Below are positions 11,301 through 26,300 of a stretch of 64,000 nt of DNA, piece by piece. Both the position numbers and the translations under genes were made by a program. The notes under the pieces are model-generated. The model was not told where the DNA came from, searched no databases, and was given only the letters and a program-made list of their open reading frames with translations. The number at the start of each line of letters is the position of its first letter. Position 1 is the first letter of the stretch. The DNA lies in NCBI GenBank assembly GCA_023333565.1, contig JAJKFH010000962.1, positions 248,001 to 312,000 of the forward strand, written 5' to 3'. This DNA is from Puffinus mauretanicus. Lineage: Eukaryota > Chordata > Aves > Procellariiformes > Procellariidae.

Positions 11301-14300
11301 TGTACTCACTCTTGTAGTGACCCAGCTTCAGCAGGGGCAAGGATGACTGCCACTGCTCACCACGGCTGGAGTCCCTGTCTTAAATCGCAGAGGTTTCTCC
11401 TGAGAGATGGCTTGGGTCTTTCAGGTTTCTGTAACCAACTGACTTATAGAAAAATCGGTGAGTATCTTTGGAAAGAAAGTAGCCACATCTACACTCAGAA
11501 GCCAAAATCCCTCCTGGCAGCCTATCTCAGCTGTGCCATGTGTGGGATTGGGCTTTCCAAATGATTGAGGGAAAGGAATACATTTGTCATGGATTCTGCT
11601 CAGCCTTTGTAGGGAGTGAGGCACAGAGTCCTTCAAAGTGGGACGCAATCCTCGGCACAATCAAAATTCTAGGAGCATGGAAACTTAGCAGTCAAGTCAG
11701 AAGCCCCAGAAAAGCTCTAGTGCCTCAAGGGTAGGACTCTAACCCACTAGCCTCAATAATTAGCCCAGCTTTGACGTGTAGAAATTAGAAACTTCGCTTC
11801 TGTTTAGAACCAAGCTAAAACTGGTCATTTTGCAAAAATGTGCATTTGTCAAAGACAAGAAGACACTTAAGTTGTGGAAGGCCAACCAGTGGACTGAGTG
11901 GCAGCAATGGTTTGGAAAGGGAGAGAGCATGGAGCCTGCAGACAAACATTGGGATTGAAAGAAGCAACAGAGGCAAGAATGCAAGTCCAAACAGGAGGAG
12001 TTCAGTGCTGATGCTGAATTCTGTGCATGTGCAATTATCTTCCTGAACCAGTGATTTCCAGAAGGACGTAAAGAGGTTTTGAGCGAGAACTCTGTAACAG
12101 CAAAACTGTGTTATGTCATGGGGTTGGTGAGTAGAGAAATCTTCTTGGAAGGTAATGGTAGGTACTTGACTGGAGAAGAGCACTTACAGAAAACAGAGGA
12201 CTAGGGGATACCACCACTGTGGAAGGCTAACAGATACGGGCATTGCTTTTCCTCACAGTTGTGCCATCTGTAAAAAGGTGCCCTAAATGTTCCTCCCAAG
12301 AAGCAGATGTGCTCAAATGAAAGACTGCCACCTTCCCCTTCTCACTTCTATAATGGTCTTCTAATCCCCCAATGCCAAGTGCATCCCTGTATTTTAACCC
12401 TTCTCTAGGAGAGCAAACCCACCTCTTACCTTTTTCTTTATTCCAAGTTATCCTGTTATTTCACCACCCATGAAAGGATACCACGAGGCAAACTGTTTTC
12501 AAAGAACTACTAGTTTTATTTTCCAACCAAAAGCATATATTTGTTTCAAGGTCGTGTGACACAGGAATATTCATGGTTATGGGGGAACCCAAGGTGTCGT
12601 TCATTGGTTGTTAGTTACCAGTGCCAATAAATACAGCCATTTTGACACCTAGACCACACATTCTGGCCATGCTGCACTAGTCAGCAGGAGAGTTTGAGGT
12701 GAAGATTCCCAGCTCTTTCCCCAGCTCCATGGGACCCACACAGTGCGCAAGTTAAGAACCCTTTCCTATTCTGTAGCAGTACTGAAGTTTGTTGGATACA
12801 TGATTTATACAAGGCACCACAATGAACAAAAATACAGTCAATCTACATTTCCTAAAAGGCATATAATGATTTTATTTCAACATTAGTATTAACCTAGTTG
12901 GAATTACAAGCCCATCCCCAGCTCCTCTCCAAGTCACGGTACCTAATTCCTGGTAGAATAGGAGAGAAAAGAATCGGCAGTTTTTAACATTTTCAATCTT
13001 CATACTCTTAATCATGGTGTAATGCATTATAGCAAACACAAACATGCCAGAAAAAGGCTTGCTTCTTTAGTTGCCTTTTACGTACTCCTTAGAAATAATT
13101 TACAGTCTCCCAGCATCCCTACGCCATAGCACTAAAAGCTGTTTCCCTGCTGTGTTTGACATTGTCCAACACAACAACTTGATTGTGAGCCAGCTCTGCC
13201 AATGAAACTGAAACAGAAAATTGTTCTTATAGTTTCTTCTGGTCAATAGTTTCTTCCTGGTAAAAGTCATAAAGCTTACCCCCCCTCTTATACGTAGCCA
13301 GGTTTCTTTGCTTAGATATTCTTTGGTGCCATTCTTACAATAAATATGATGAAAAAGAGACTTCTGACTCCTAGTTTTTCAGCCTGCTGGATAAGAGAAG
13401 GGCAGCCTCTCTTCATTTTTTTCCAGAGACTGTTGCAAGGATACACCTTCCGTTGGAATCTCTCTTTTTTTTTTCTCTTTTAAAATGAGATTCATCTAAA
13501 GTTACAGGTATCTTTGCATTTTTTCCTTTATGTTCTAGGCTGGTAGCTTGACCCGTAAAGATAAAAGAAGTCTAGATGGCTAAGATGGATGTTCTTTTGT
13601 ACTGAAACAATTTTATTTGACTTCCAATGACAGCTTTCTTTAGCACAACAGCCTAAGAGTGTCTATATTGATATTGTTTGGCAGTAACTCCTGTAAACTC
13701 ACTTCCTCATGCTAGGCCCTGGCAGGACCTTAAAAGAGGTATTCCCTGATCAAAAAATGGTTACAAATAAAAACAGACACAAAGCAATACTTTGTCCTTG
13801 GGCTCTGCCCATTTGCTTTTATGAAGAAGAAAGAAGAAAAGTCATACCAAGTCAGCAATTTAAAGAATAATGTAATTAAATTGTTTTATGGCAGGAAAAT
13901 GCTGCCAGTGGTCAATCCTTTAATCTCTTGACAGACTTTTCTGTCAGGTTTTACTGCTCTGGCAGTACTAACAGTGTGCAAACTGATAAGCTTTTTTATA
14001 ACGAGTGCATGAAAATGTTAGCATTGAGTCATTTACCTAATATTGTGGTATTCTCAATCCCTGTGAAGACATTTTTTATTTTGTCTTTTGGGAATGCATG
14101 CTTTTCCCTTAACAAAATATTTGTCCTTAAGAGCCAGACAGCCTCTGGGGCACATAGAAAACCTCAGTTTGAGTGTTCTTTCATTCAGTGACCTGTAACA
14201 TTGAAATAAGCAAGTCACATGATGTGTTGACCTGACGTTATTTTTTTAAAACGGCACAGCAGAGAAATGGCTTCTGCATACATGGAACCTATTTCTAGAG

Positions 14301-17300
14301 TCTGCTAATTGTAAGAGACACAGCTGTGACAAAATTTCTTTCCATGCTTAGTGCTGTGTGTGAACCAACCATGAATAAGGAGAGAAAGATAGGGTTGCTG
14401 TCCTACCTTTCGTGCAGGTAATTATAAGCTTGAGTATAGAGAGGATATTCTGCCAATGCTGTGGGCTAAAACACCGAGTACTAACTGTGTTACAATTGAA
14501 ATCTAAATCTATGCTTATTTTTAAAGAGAGAACATGCATATGTAACAACACAACTGACTCTGGGGGTATCATTTGACACAAAGCAGAATGAACAGCAGTT
14601 AAAGCAAATTATTATAGAAAGTAACCCAGCCATGGAAAACATGGTTTAGTGGACCTCAAATCAAAAAATAACATGATAGGAGAAAAAAAAAAAAACCCAA
14701 ACGTCTGTAGTATATACAAACAGTGGTGGAATTTTTCCAGCATATGGGGATACACAACTTGTAAAGCATTGCTCCCTTTACTTCGCTCAGGTATACTGCT
14801 GTAAAGCTTCATTCACACTGCATCAGAGAAGACCAGCCAGGCAGTTCTGACTGACCCATCACTCCCCTTCTAGGTAGATCACAGATTTACCTTCCTACCC
14901 TACCCTCTTTTCTCCTGTTTCTCTTTGCACCCAGCGAGGCAGTTGTAGGAATAACGTGCTGTGCTGCATCACAGTTCCGAGGTTTTATGTTTGGTGGTCC
15001 TTATGTGTCCCTGAATTGGAGTTGCATCTGCCTACCAGAAGCACCTTATTTTTACAGGATGGTACAACTACCTGGGTAACTGTGTGACTGCCAGTTAAAG
15101 CCATTCATTTTTCTTAATCCTGTTTATCCGCTTACTACTTACAAAATTGTGCATCAGAGTCATATTTCTTCCAGCATCATTAAGGATATCACAGCCTTTG
15201 GTAACTAATTACCACAGATTGAAGCCAATAACACAGGTGACTCCAGCAGTAATTTTTGGAAATTATGGTTTTGAGAGGAACCTGTGATGGATCATGGTTT
15301 CTTCTCCTGTGGCAGGTTCTGTCATTAAGCCTATGTAATCAAGATTGAGAGACATGCTATATTCCACAATATTTTCTACATTTTATTTGTATGCAAATAG
15401 TGGGAGTTGTTTAGGAGCACACCTAGAATGATGGAAGGGGCAGGGCCTTGCGAGCCACAATTTAAACCATTATGTGTCCAAGATGCTAGATTGATTGCAT
15501 TTTCATGGAGATGGCTTAGCCCTCTTAACACAAACCAGCCATTAAACCACTGGGAGAGTCAGCTGACACTGGGCAGACCTTCCAGCACAACGGTCTCATG
15601 ATGTATATGTTGGGTCACACGTGATCATGGCACAAGGGGGAAGTCAGTCCCAAACTGCCCTATTGCACATCACCTGCATTTTAAAGTGAAGGAGCAGGTC
15701 ATAATCCAACCTCTTCCATCCTGGTCCTGGACTGCATCCCCAGTGGCTGTTCTAGGTGGCAGCTGACAAACAGCAGAGCTCTTCAGGGGAGAATGACTTG
15801 TAGGCCCGTTGCTGTACACAGCCAACAGTGTGTCTGATAGTTTAATTATTGCAAACTGCCTCTCCCCACCTGTCACTTTTGTAGTGAATTGTCAAGGAGG
15901 ACACAGGATTAAACCGAGCAATCTGCTGGAAGCTTTTGGTCTTTTGCAAACTGCACAGCATTATGTATACTGTAGAACAGCATTTCCTGCATACTTCCAA
16001 AATCTTTCCCAAAGTAACCTCCTCTTTTCAGAGAGTCTATCACTGAGGGATTGCAGCAAGCGAGGAGAACAGAAATGTTTAAGTCCTTGTAGTCCTTCAG
16101 CATTTCCTTTAGAGTATTAACTCCAGTGGTGTCCAAAAATGAGATGGAAGAGCAATCTACAACAAGCGCTTCGAAATCAATTTGCTTAGGAACTAGTTGC
16201 AGATTGGTTTCTCCGATGCCCAGTCCATTAGCAGTTGTGTGATCTCCCTTTTTCAGATGCTGCTTTTCCTTCTTCTCATATTTCTTCCTTCTAGCAGCTT
16301 CTAGGTTAGGATCTAAGTTAGTCATTCTGTACAGAGACTTTAGGAAGTAGTTTCTGTTTGCATAGTAAAGTGGGGCCTCAAAACGGAATATTTTGACCTT
16401 TGGAACAGGAGAGAGATTTTCATATTCTAAGTCATCCTCATAAAAGCTGGTGTCTTGGATCTGACCAAGCAGGGCTGTCCGCGGCCGCTGTGTCCGAACT
16501 ACGATGCATAACATGGAGAAAACAATGCCAACCAACAGCCCTATTTCTGTGCTGATCAAGGCAGAGGCAGACATGGTAATGACCCAAACAAGTGTGTCCA
16601 CCTTATTCACATGGTACCGTGCTGGCACATCTCGGAACTTCCTCAGGGCTCCTCGGAGGCTGACAATGATGATACAAGCCAGGACACACTTCTGCAAGGA
16701 GTAGAAGAGAGGTGCCAAGAAGAGCAGCACCAGCAAAACCACCATTGCACTAATTACTCCGGAGACTTGAGTCTGGCATCCTGTAGATGTTTTCACGAGT
16801 GTTTTTGCCAGAGCTGCACTGGTTGCAAAAGAGTGGAAGAAAGAAGGAATGATGTTGCAGAACCCCACAGCAAACATTTCCTGATTGGCTCGGATGGTGT
16901 AAGCATATTTCTTTGCACACATTTCAGAAAGGGATACAGTGAAGACAAAGCTGACTATGGCAAGAGGCAAAGCATCTACAGCAACTCGGAGCATTAAGTT
17001 GAAATGTGGTACCTTGGGGGGAATAAATCCTGTTGGAATAGCTCCAGAAACACTGGATGCATACACTTCATTTAACTTCCCATAGTGTGACACCAGTGTT
17101 GCCACAACAATAACTACCAGCTCTGTGGGAAGAGGAAATTTCAGCTTGTGCTTATACCGATCTCCCAATTCCTTAGCAGCGACCAGCACCACGATACAAA
17201 TGGCACTTGTGATGACATCACAAAGGTTAGCCTGAGAAATGTTCCGGAAAATGTTAATCCAGGTAATAACAAGCATCCCATGCCCTTGGCTACGTGGGAT

Positions 17301-20300
17301 TTTTATTCCAATCAGATACTTCACTTGAGCTGTTAAAATGGTTAAGGAAGCACCAGTTGCAAAGCCATCTAGTACAGACTCAGATAAGTACATAGATACG
17401 AAACCCAGACGAAAGATTCCCATTAGAACCTGAGGAGACACAGGGAAAAAAAAGAAAAAAAAAGATGAGCCTTAAATGGTGCTGCAAATAATTAAGTACA
17501 GATGGGAGAGAACTAGCTGGAGGCAGATAGTATTTGGCTATTTGAATCTTAAAACAGGAATTGTCCTTTGATGTTTCCAGGCTGCTTTTAAAACGTGATT
17601 CCTTTTAATGTTGTGGGGTACTACAAACCCAAGAGTTGAATGAGGAGTTTGAGACAAGGTCAATCAAACACTGGTCTGAAGTGACTCCACTGAAGTGGCT
17701 TGTCTGAACTTCATTTCCCATGCAAAAAAGCAGTGGATTCAAAAATACTTCTGTTATACCTAAACCAATTTTCTTTTTTCCTGTCTTAAAGTGAATAAAG
17801 TTAAAACTTACGGCCATTGCTTTGTAAACAGAACTTGAATGACAACAGCTAAGATCCCTACTTTAGAGGCACTGTTATACTAAACAGCCCTGTGAACAGA
17901 AGGGAAAGTGGAGCACAGACAGCCTTTGTGGCATGCCTAAGGACAGAAGTGGCAGAAGAGCTCACAAACTTTCCCAGATCGCGGGATACTGTCCTTAGCT
18001 AGTTGCTTCTCCTTCCTTTGATGGCTTTGGAAAATATAGCTTCACAAGGGCATTTTGTTGTTCATAAACGTGACCTGAAATTTCTTAGTAAACAGGAAGA
18101 TAGCTAGCTCTTTCTTAATTCATATATATATATAATTAATAGGTAAGTATGTTCATCGTCCTTCCATCTGTGTTCTTGTGATATCCTTGTGACAGGCAGC
18201 ACGTTGTTAAGTCTCAAAGGGTCCAGCACAGCCATTGTCTGAAAAATAGGTTAGTCAATCTATTTCTCCCCTTGTCCTTTCTGCTTCTGAATTACCTTTG
18301 GACAGCAGTTTGGTAGAACATAGTAGCCACTAGCAAAACACTGCAGCACATTCTGAACCTGTGTAGAAGTAGGTGAGTGGGTCTGCACTTTCATTAAAGT
18401 ATCTAGGGAAACAGAATTATTTCTTCATTGTTGAAGTACATAGCTACCTAGGAATTTCCCTCATGGTAAGATCTGTATTGGATTCATGGTCCCATGAAAG
18501 CAGCAAGGCCAAGAGACAGTAGAGTATCAAAACAATGTTAACGGTCTTGCAGAAGACTCTTGTTCTACCTGTGCTTGCTAGTAGCTAAGAAAACTGCCTA
18601 CCTCATGCTTTCTCTGAGTCGCCTACAGTTAGGCTTCCTGGAGAAAGCAGTCCAAGGTCATTCAAGTGAACTGATGCTGGATATTTCATTGAAAGAGAGT
18701 CAAACCAAAGCTTAGGTCATGCAAAGAAGCTTTAGGAACTTCATACCTTGCCTCTGGATGTCAGCAGCCACTTACCTGATACACTCCGGCCACAAATGTC
18801 AAGGCTGTAGCAATGCCAATAGCGTAGCATTCTTTCCCACACTCAGCATTCATCCCTGCAATTGTAAGGTTGAAGGCAGTTGTGTTGGGCTGACTGTCAT
18901 TCTGCAGAGAGCCATCACCCAAGGCTGATGGGGCATCATCGTTCAAGTCAAACCCAGCCAAGAGAAGTTCTCGGTCTACAACTTGTCCTACCATTAAGCT
19001 TATCAAGCTGAAAATGCCAACCGAGACATGACGGGATGTGCCCATTAAGAAATAGATGATGTTGGCAAAGAATGATGTGTAAAGACTATAAATGGGCTTC
19101 AGACCTGCCAGCAGTGAGTATGCGATTGCTTGGGGCACCAAAATGATCCCAATCACTAACCCAGACATAACATCCCCCCAAATGTACTCTTTGCACTGGT
19201 ACTTGGGAAGCCATCCTAAAACGGGAAGGAAGTCCATGACAAAGTTCTTCAGCTTCTTTGGGGTGCAGGAGCAGCTCTTCCTCAGCTTAGCTAGCATGAC
19301 TTCTTTCCTATTAATCTTGACATGAGTCTTTCTTTCCATGAGAAAGCAGGAAGAAGTGGTGTTTTCCACCCTGGTAGCCTCAAGTGGTTTTTCCATTGTC
19401 CCAGTGTTTACTTCATGTATGTGTTCCTGCAATGTGAAGAAAATGGCTGTTAAGTTGCAGTTCATGAAGTTTTTTTTAGCACAGATGCTTAACGCTGAAA
19501 GTTTGTCACCTGATTGTGCTTTTAAGGAAGCATCATCCCAACAAGAACGCCACCATAAGGCTCCAGTGACACATAACACTAAAAAATAAATGTGCAGATT
19601 GAGCCCTTTCTTGCAGACATTTAAGAGTCATTTGATTAAATCTAGTTTGTTTTACTAAGGAAAAATTGAGTTAAATTAGTAATTTCTTTGTCCAATAAAT
19701 ATTTCCATCAGCTCTTCCAAATGCTCCATCATAGAGGTCTCTCTGATCAGAGGCAGCACTTGATGGTGTGAAATAAACATATACTAGTGAGGTAGGCTAT
19801 GGTGTTTCTAACAATGCATTTGCAGTCATTAATGTGGAACTCACATGTAGTATAGTGATCTGTCACTGCAGTTGTCCTCAATGCACAGGAGAAAAATTTC
19901 GATAGTAGAACCTGTAAAGCGGAGTTTTCTGGAGAGCAACAATTTAGTCTTGTGCAAAAATTTGTACACAAACCATTGATGGACTCTTAGAAGCTGCTAC
20001 ATGACATGAACCTGTTGAATTGTAGATTGTTTTGATGTGCAGCTTCCATTAATTAATAAGTATCTCCTCACAAATACCACTTTGGCACCATATGGACCAT
20101 GCACCATGATGGAATCTGTTACCATCTCAGAAGAGTGCTACATGTTAGTATTTTCAAGTTTAAACCCACAGTTACGCTAGCTTTGCTCTCCAGGGAATAA
20201 GAGATAACAAGTAGTTCTGTGGGCAGCAGAACAAACACAGCGGTGTTTCCTATGGTTCTCCTGTATGTCAGTTTTCTGATACATAAAGACTGGGAAAATT

Positions 20301-23300
20301 GGCATTCTCCAGATGGAGGTGCTTTTGGTGTCTCTTGCCTCTGTGAACACAACTGTTTTCACCAAACTCAATCTCTGCATTTTTGCTCAATTGTCAAATT
20401 AAGTTGAAATTAGCATAGTGCATTCATAAATCGTTTGGGCATAGGTGGGGACATGACTGAGAGGCAAAACAGTATGATATGCAAATCCCCTACTGTAAAC
20501 AGTTTAAAAACAAAAATAGGAGCAAGAAGGTGGAAAATGTCAAACAGATTATGCCAAGTGGCAAATCTTGTCTTCTGGTTTGCAGTGGAATGAAAGAAGA
20601 GACTTCCAAGAGTGGATGCCCATATATAAGTACTGGGAGGAATGACTCATGCTGACTTAGAAGAAGAGAGTATGTGCTAGTACAACAGTACGCAGAATCT
20701 CTAGGAAAGAAGAACTTCTCAAGCCCAGCCTTTCCCAATGTCATAAACAGCCACAATCTCTACAGCAAAGCTTTTTAGTGCCAGGTTTGACATTGCAATA
20801 TAATGTCAAAGCTTGTCTTCACTTACGAGTAAAAGCTGTTTCTTTCCTCTTTCAGTATCTAGAGACAGAAGCCATACCCATCAGTTTCCTAAAACTGGAA
20901 GTACACTCACTGGCGCAGTATTCTGTTGGTATATTTTAATAGTTTTAACAGTTAATGGTAAGTTTAGACTCTAGTGGCAGAAGTCATCATTCTCTGTGTG
21001 AATTTCATACTTGTTTTGTTTTGTGTTAAGAGGAGTATTTTGGTTTCTTAATGTTTGGTAACACCCAGTTTAAAGTTTAGAATTCCAAGCTGAGAAAAAG
21101 CAAAGGGCTTATGAGTCCAACTGGAAGCATAACTGATAAGCAAAAGAATAGATTACCAACAGCCTGTGAGCTTTTGATCTGTAGCAGTCCAAATGGAGAG
21201 TGGCTTATTATAAAGTCCTCTGTCTAGCCTGCTTAGAAATTTTTTTCAAGATTTTAACAAATACCTTTTGCAGCAAATTGAAAATAATAAGAAGATATGT
21301 ATCTGCAAAACAAGTTCCCAGGTATTATTTTAAATGACCCAGTCTGATTTCTAAGGCCATGCACAGTTTAACTACAGCTTCAAACAGGATGTTTAGGTGT
21401 TACAGGTACGTAATTAGTAATTTGGTAAAAGGCAGAAAAGAGATTCTTCTTAGAGATGTGTGGACTGATTGTCCAAGTTGAAAATGACCTGCATAGTAGT
21501 CTAAATGTATTTTAAAAAATCAGTAGATTTCCATCCATCCCAATTACATTAAATAGATTTTAGCTCCCACTGTATAAGTTTCTTTATGTTTGTAACAAAC
21601 ATTTATTTCCATCATAAGGGAAAACTAATTACAATTTAATGTAATTATTTAGAAAGATTGGTGGCGATTTTTTATTAGTAATGCCAAATCTACTTTAGAC
21701 TCTAACGTGCTGCATGGTTATGCTAGGCAAGATCTGCGTGGACAGGAAATAGGTTGGATCTAATCTTTGTTAGAATGCAAAGGTGAGAGAAAAGAGAAAA
21801 GAAGTTACAACACCAAGAGAAATACTTAGGAGCATATGATTAAAGTTTACCACATATAGAATGCTAGCAACTGTAATGAAGGCACTCATTTTTAAGATGG
21901 AAAAAACCAACACTTCCTGTCTTACCTAAATTAGTTTGGAGAATGAGAGGCTTGTGTGTGAGGACAGCAAGTCCTGTTCGAATGCCACCCACTTTTTACA
22001 GCCAAGTGAATTCAGAGAGCCAAGAAATAAATACGGTGCCCTTGTTCTACATACTTAAAAGCTAGTGGGCAGTTCAATATTCAATGAGTGCTTTTGATAG
22101 GCTACATAAAAAAGATTGCATTGGCTTCTGTACACTGGGCTCGTATATTTAATTGTATAGTTTATGTGTCTGTCTCTCTAAACTCACACAATTTACTTGC
22201 AAGTAAATTTGTATTTACAAAAAAACTCCATTAAAATTCATAGATATGCATTGTTTGTGCAGCTTCCTGAGGGATGATAATAGTTTTTAATACATAAGAT
22301 TACTGGAATATAATTTCTCTGGAAATCAGTTAAGAGATCCTGTGTATGAATGATAATTTAGTAATATATCTCAGCTGTATTGCATTACTGGATAATCAGA
22401 ATAGTAGCTTTTTGTAAAAGCCAACAAAAAAAAAAGCTGGTATGGTAAAGCATCTTCTCAGCAGTTTTGATGCATTTTAGACAAAGGTCAAAAAAACCTT
22501 CCTGGTGGAATAAATACGTTTAAGCTAAAACAGCCAAATGCTGACAGGAAGTAATTTTCTTCAATTCTTTTTTCTCCTGAAAATAAGGGTTTCCTTTCTG
22601 TAAATAACCATTTATTCCGCTAGATATATTTTCAGAATCCATGTCAAATGAACATGCTAGCTGTAAAACACTCAGCTCTAAACCAAGATGTTACTGGTTT
22701 CCAGAAGCTGTTAATGTTTAATTGTGACTTTTAGAACATAGTAAGGCCACACCAAATAATGGAAGGGATGTTGTTACCAGCAAAACATTCTTCAGCTGTG
22801 TAACCCAAGGATTCTCAGTCTGTGATGCCGGTAGCTCAGTAATAACTTAGTTGCTTCACCTGAAAAAAATGGGATTCCACTGTGGCTGCATGCTCTTGGC
22901 TGTAAATTTGTGCAGCCTAGCAGAGAGCTGGGAGCTTCCAATGCTCTTGCCTTCTCCAAAGACATGAGGGTGGAGAGCAGATCTGTCTACTCCTGTGCAC
23001 ATGAGTAGACTCCGGCCTTCTGATTCTGGCACTGAGATACAACACCGTCCTTCCGCAGTGGTAATACTCGAGCAATATTCAGGACCCCTAGGGGTGTCAG
23101 TAAATAGATTCCTCTACTGATTCGCCAAACTGACCCATTTTCAGCTCAGCCCATACTAAGTGGTTTATGAGAAAAGGGGCAACCCCTATTTCAGGCTCCC
23201 TCTTTCCCCCCAGAGCTTCACAGAACATAATGTTCGCATTTTATTCAAGTGAAGGCTTCCCATCACTTGCTGAAAGAGCTGTTCTTAGCGGAGATGCGCA

Positions 23301-26300
23301 GATGAAGCAGCATATAGCATAGAACATGTCTATCATTGTATTTGACTTTGGTATCGAACATTCTCAACTGTGATACAAGTGAAAGTTACTTGCGAGCACA
23401 TTCAGATATGTATGTATCATCCACATCATTACAACGAAAAGTAGTCTTGGTTACTTTTAATTGTATTTTGATGTTTGGAATCTTCACGGTTAAGTTTTTG
23501 ACCATATGAGCAAAAGCAAAAAGTTGTCAGTTTTTTTTCCCTACATAAGCAGAACCACTGAACCACTCATTCTTTAATGCACTGACTCAGTTTGTCATGT
23601 GAAAAAAGAGAAACAAAGCAAAGAACCATTCAAGCCAAACAAACTGCCAACTTTCCAACTGACCTTAGTCCCACCTTTCTTTCTGTCTTTTCACCATGCT
23701 ACTGACCTGACAAAATCTGTCTGTAGGTGAGGAAACATTCATCACAACATGTTCAGTGGGATTTCTCTTTGCAGATTCCTTGGCAAGCAGTTTCTGTTGG
23801 TACACATATAACCATTCTGGCTGGATGAGTTGTTCTTTGTGAAACAGCACAACGCAAAAAATCTTTATTCGGATGCATCCTTTTATCTCCCCATCCTAAT
23901 TGTCCATCAAAAAATCTGAAGCTGTATCTCTAGAAAGCCCAAGAGGGAGTAGGCAGGGTGAGCCTGCCTCTCTATGCTAAGGAGATCTCTTAAATGCTGT
24001 ATTTGAGACAGAAGTCAGACAGTGTATCACAACTCTATAGTAGAATCGCTTGCTCTTGCTGAAATAGTGATTGCAAATGTAAGTTAGGATAGAGCCCTTT
24101 ATATAGCTTGAGCCAAGTGGTGCTTGCAGTTTTCTCTATGTTTGAACTATGAAAAATCAGCTGAAAATTAATGTGGGTAGAGCAGGTTTTGTATTTATCA
24201 TCTGAAGTTTCATTGTATTTTTGTTGCATAAATCACAGAAAAACATGAGAGACATCAGTTTAGCAAAGCATTTGATTTAAAACATTGTAGGTGTTGAGTT
24301 AAACTGTTCATGTGACTCATCTTTCATATCAGCAACCTTTTCTGCCTGTAAGGAACCTCTCTTGGTCTCTAATGGCTATGACTACATTACTGTTCTGGTT
24401 TTGAGCATTAACAGAGTTTTTAAAAAAATCCCTGGTTAGCCTCCTTTACAATGCATAGATTCAATGTACAGAGGCGTGTTATGCTTGCAAACCAGACTTT
24501 TTTTAGAGGAAAGTACCCAGAAGCTCTGCCCCAGTGCACTCTGACCCTTTATGGTGGCATAAAACCCCAAGCCAGCAATTGGTTCTTTGGACAGATTTGA
24601 ACAGATGTGATGAGGACATTTAGTCCATGGGATCTGACTAGTCTGAGATAAAATCCCCTGAAATGCGTATAATATAATATAATACTGCTTCAGCACCTAC
24701 TGCTTTGATTTATTAATCTGCTTTTGTTGTGCAGAATTACTTAGAAATGTCGACATAACCTGTGAGTTTTAGAAAGGCTCAAGTAACAAAACAGAAAAGT
24801 GAAATGAATGTTTCTCTCTGTCTTGCATAAGCTATTGTATTTTCAGCTTTAGAGCACCGGGACCTAGATGTACTTGGCAGCAGACTTAAGCAAGGTGCCA
24901 GCAACCAAAACCATTTATTTAAACGCTGACCTAGCAAGCTTTCAGGCTATAGGCAAAGAACATAGCAGTGCTTTTTAGGAAAATCATATAAAACTTGATG
25001 GGCTCAGTTAGGTTTTTGCTACATCTGGGTAAAATATTGTGGCTTCAAAGCATTTTCCTGTTGAGTTTCAACATTATGTTAATCAAAAGTGAAAGAGGAA
25101 AAAATATTACAGTTTATTGGTCTCTACAAGTCAGGAAAGCCAGGACATTAGTCTAAGTCCTCTACAAATTAACACTGCTATACTAAGGAGTTATTCTGAG
25201 AGTCAAGCAATCTTTTAGATTTGTGTATTTCTAATTAAAATCTCCAATTCACAACTTCTACTTCCATTGATCTAGGATTTCCAAGGCAAGTTAGGCTCTT
25301 TTTCAAATGCCTGCATTCACCAGGAGCTGTGATTCAATTCATATTTTCCCAAGGATTCCCAGTCCAGTGTCTCAATGAGTAAGATGACAGCCACTGACAT
25401 GTAACAATCCCAGAGGTGATGAGCAGGCTACAATAGAACTCACACAGTCAGCCAGCAGCTGTTGTTAAAGCTGGCCCATCAGATCATCCTTGGGAATGAT
25501 CAGACCTTGGAAATAAATGATCAAGTAGTTTCACTTGTTCTCCAGGGACTGGTTTTGTTCAGGGATTCCAGAACGTGCTGGTTAAAGTATTGGCATGCAC
25601 TCGAAGGCAAGACAGCGTTATTCTTCTGGAGAGTCCTAGGGCATGACCACTAAAAAGACATTTTCTGTGAGGTCAAAGAACATTCTTAAAAATTAGACTT
25701 CTTGCTTTTGGAAAGGTAGCTGCTCCAAAGTGAAAGTCTGTTTTTTAAAAAAATCTTTCAAGAGAGCTTTCCAAAACCTTAGTCATCAGTCACAAAGCTA
25801 AACACTAAGCTCTGTTTTCTGCTGTGTGGTTTTGCTGGACTTTGTTTAGTCACATTAAGCTGCTGTAGAGAAAACCAAATTGATACCCCATTCTCATGTT
25901 TTTTCCTATTGCCTTCCCTGGTATCTTGAGTTTACTGCAACACAATAAGGACAATATTTTGGAAACCCTCTTTCATATTTAATCACTAAGAAAATGCTCA
26001 GTTTTAGTAATAATTTAATACTTTGAGAACCATATAAGCTTAATATAGGCCACTTTTCTTAAGTACAAATAAAAACTAGCCAAATGGCTAGTCTTGAATT
26101 CTTAGACCAGGGTTTGTAGGAAACTTCCACACCAATTGCAGCTGATTACATGTTTTACAAACCTTCGCCCAGTATCTACCTTATAAGCAATATTATGAAG
26201 AACAGAATAATGACAAAACTTAAAAAGCAACACTAGTGCGCAAAATAACCGAAAAGAGGCAGTTTTGCACCTTTGAAACCAGGCAAAGAACAAACAAAAT

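Noticed and set aside
15909..19396. SLC26A2 (diastrophic dysplasia sulfate transporter) as identity of the minus-strand transporter
   Set aside because: The N-terminus, STAS region and two-coding-exon layout fit SLC26A1 better, and the position inside IDUA intron 2 is diagnostic.
19397..19579. Upstream in-frame methionine extending SLC26A1 to 19579
   Set aside because: A good acceptor (CACATTGCAG) ends at 19427, so that extension is intron.
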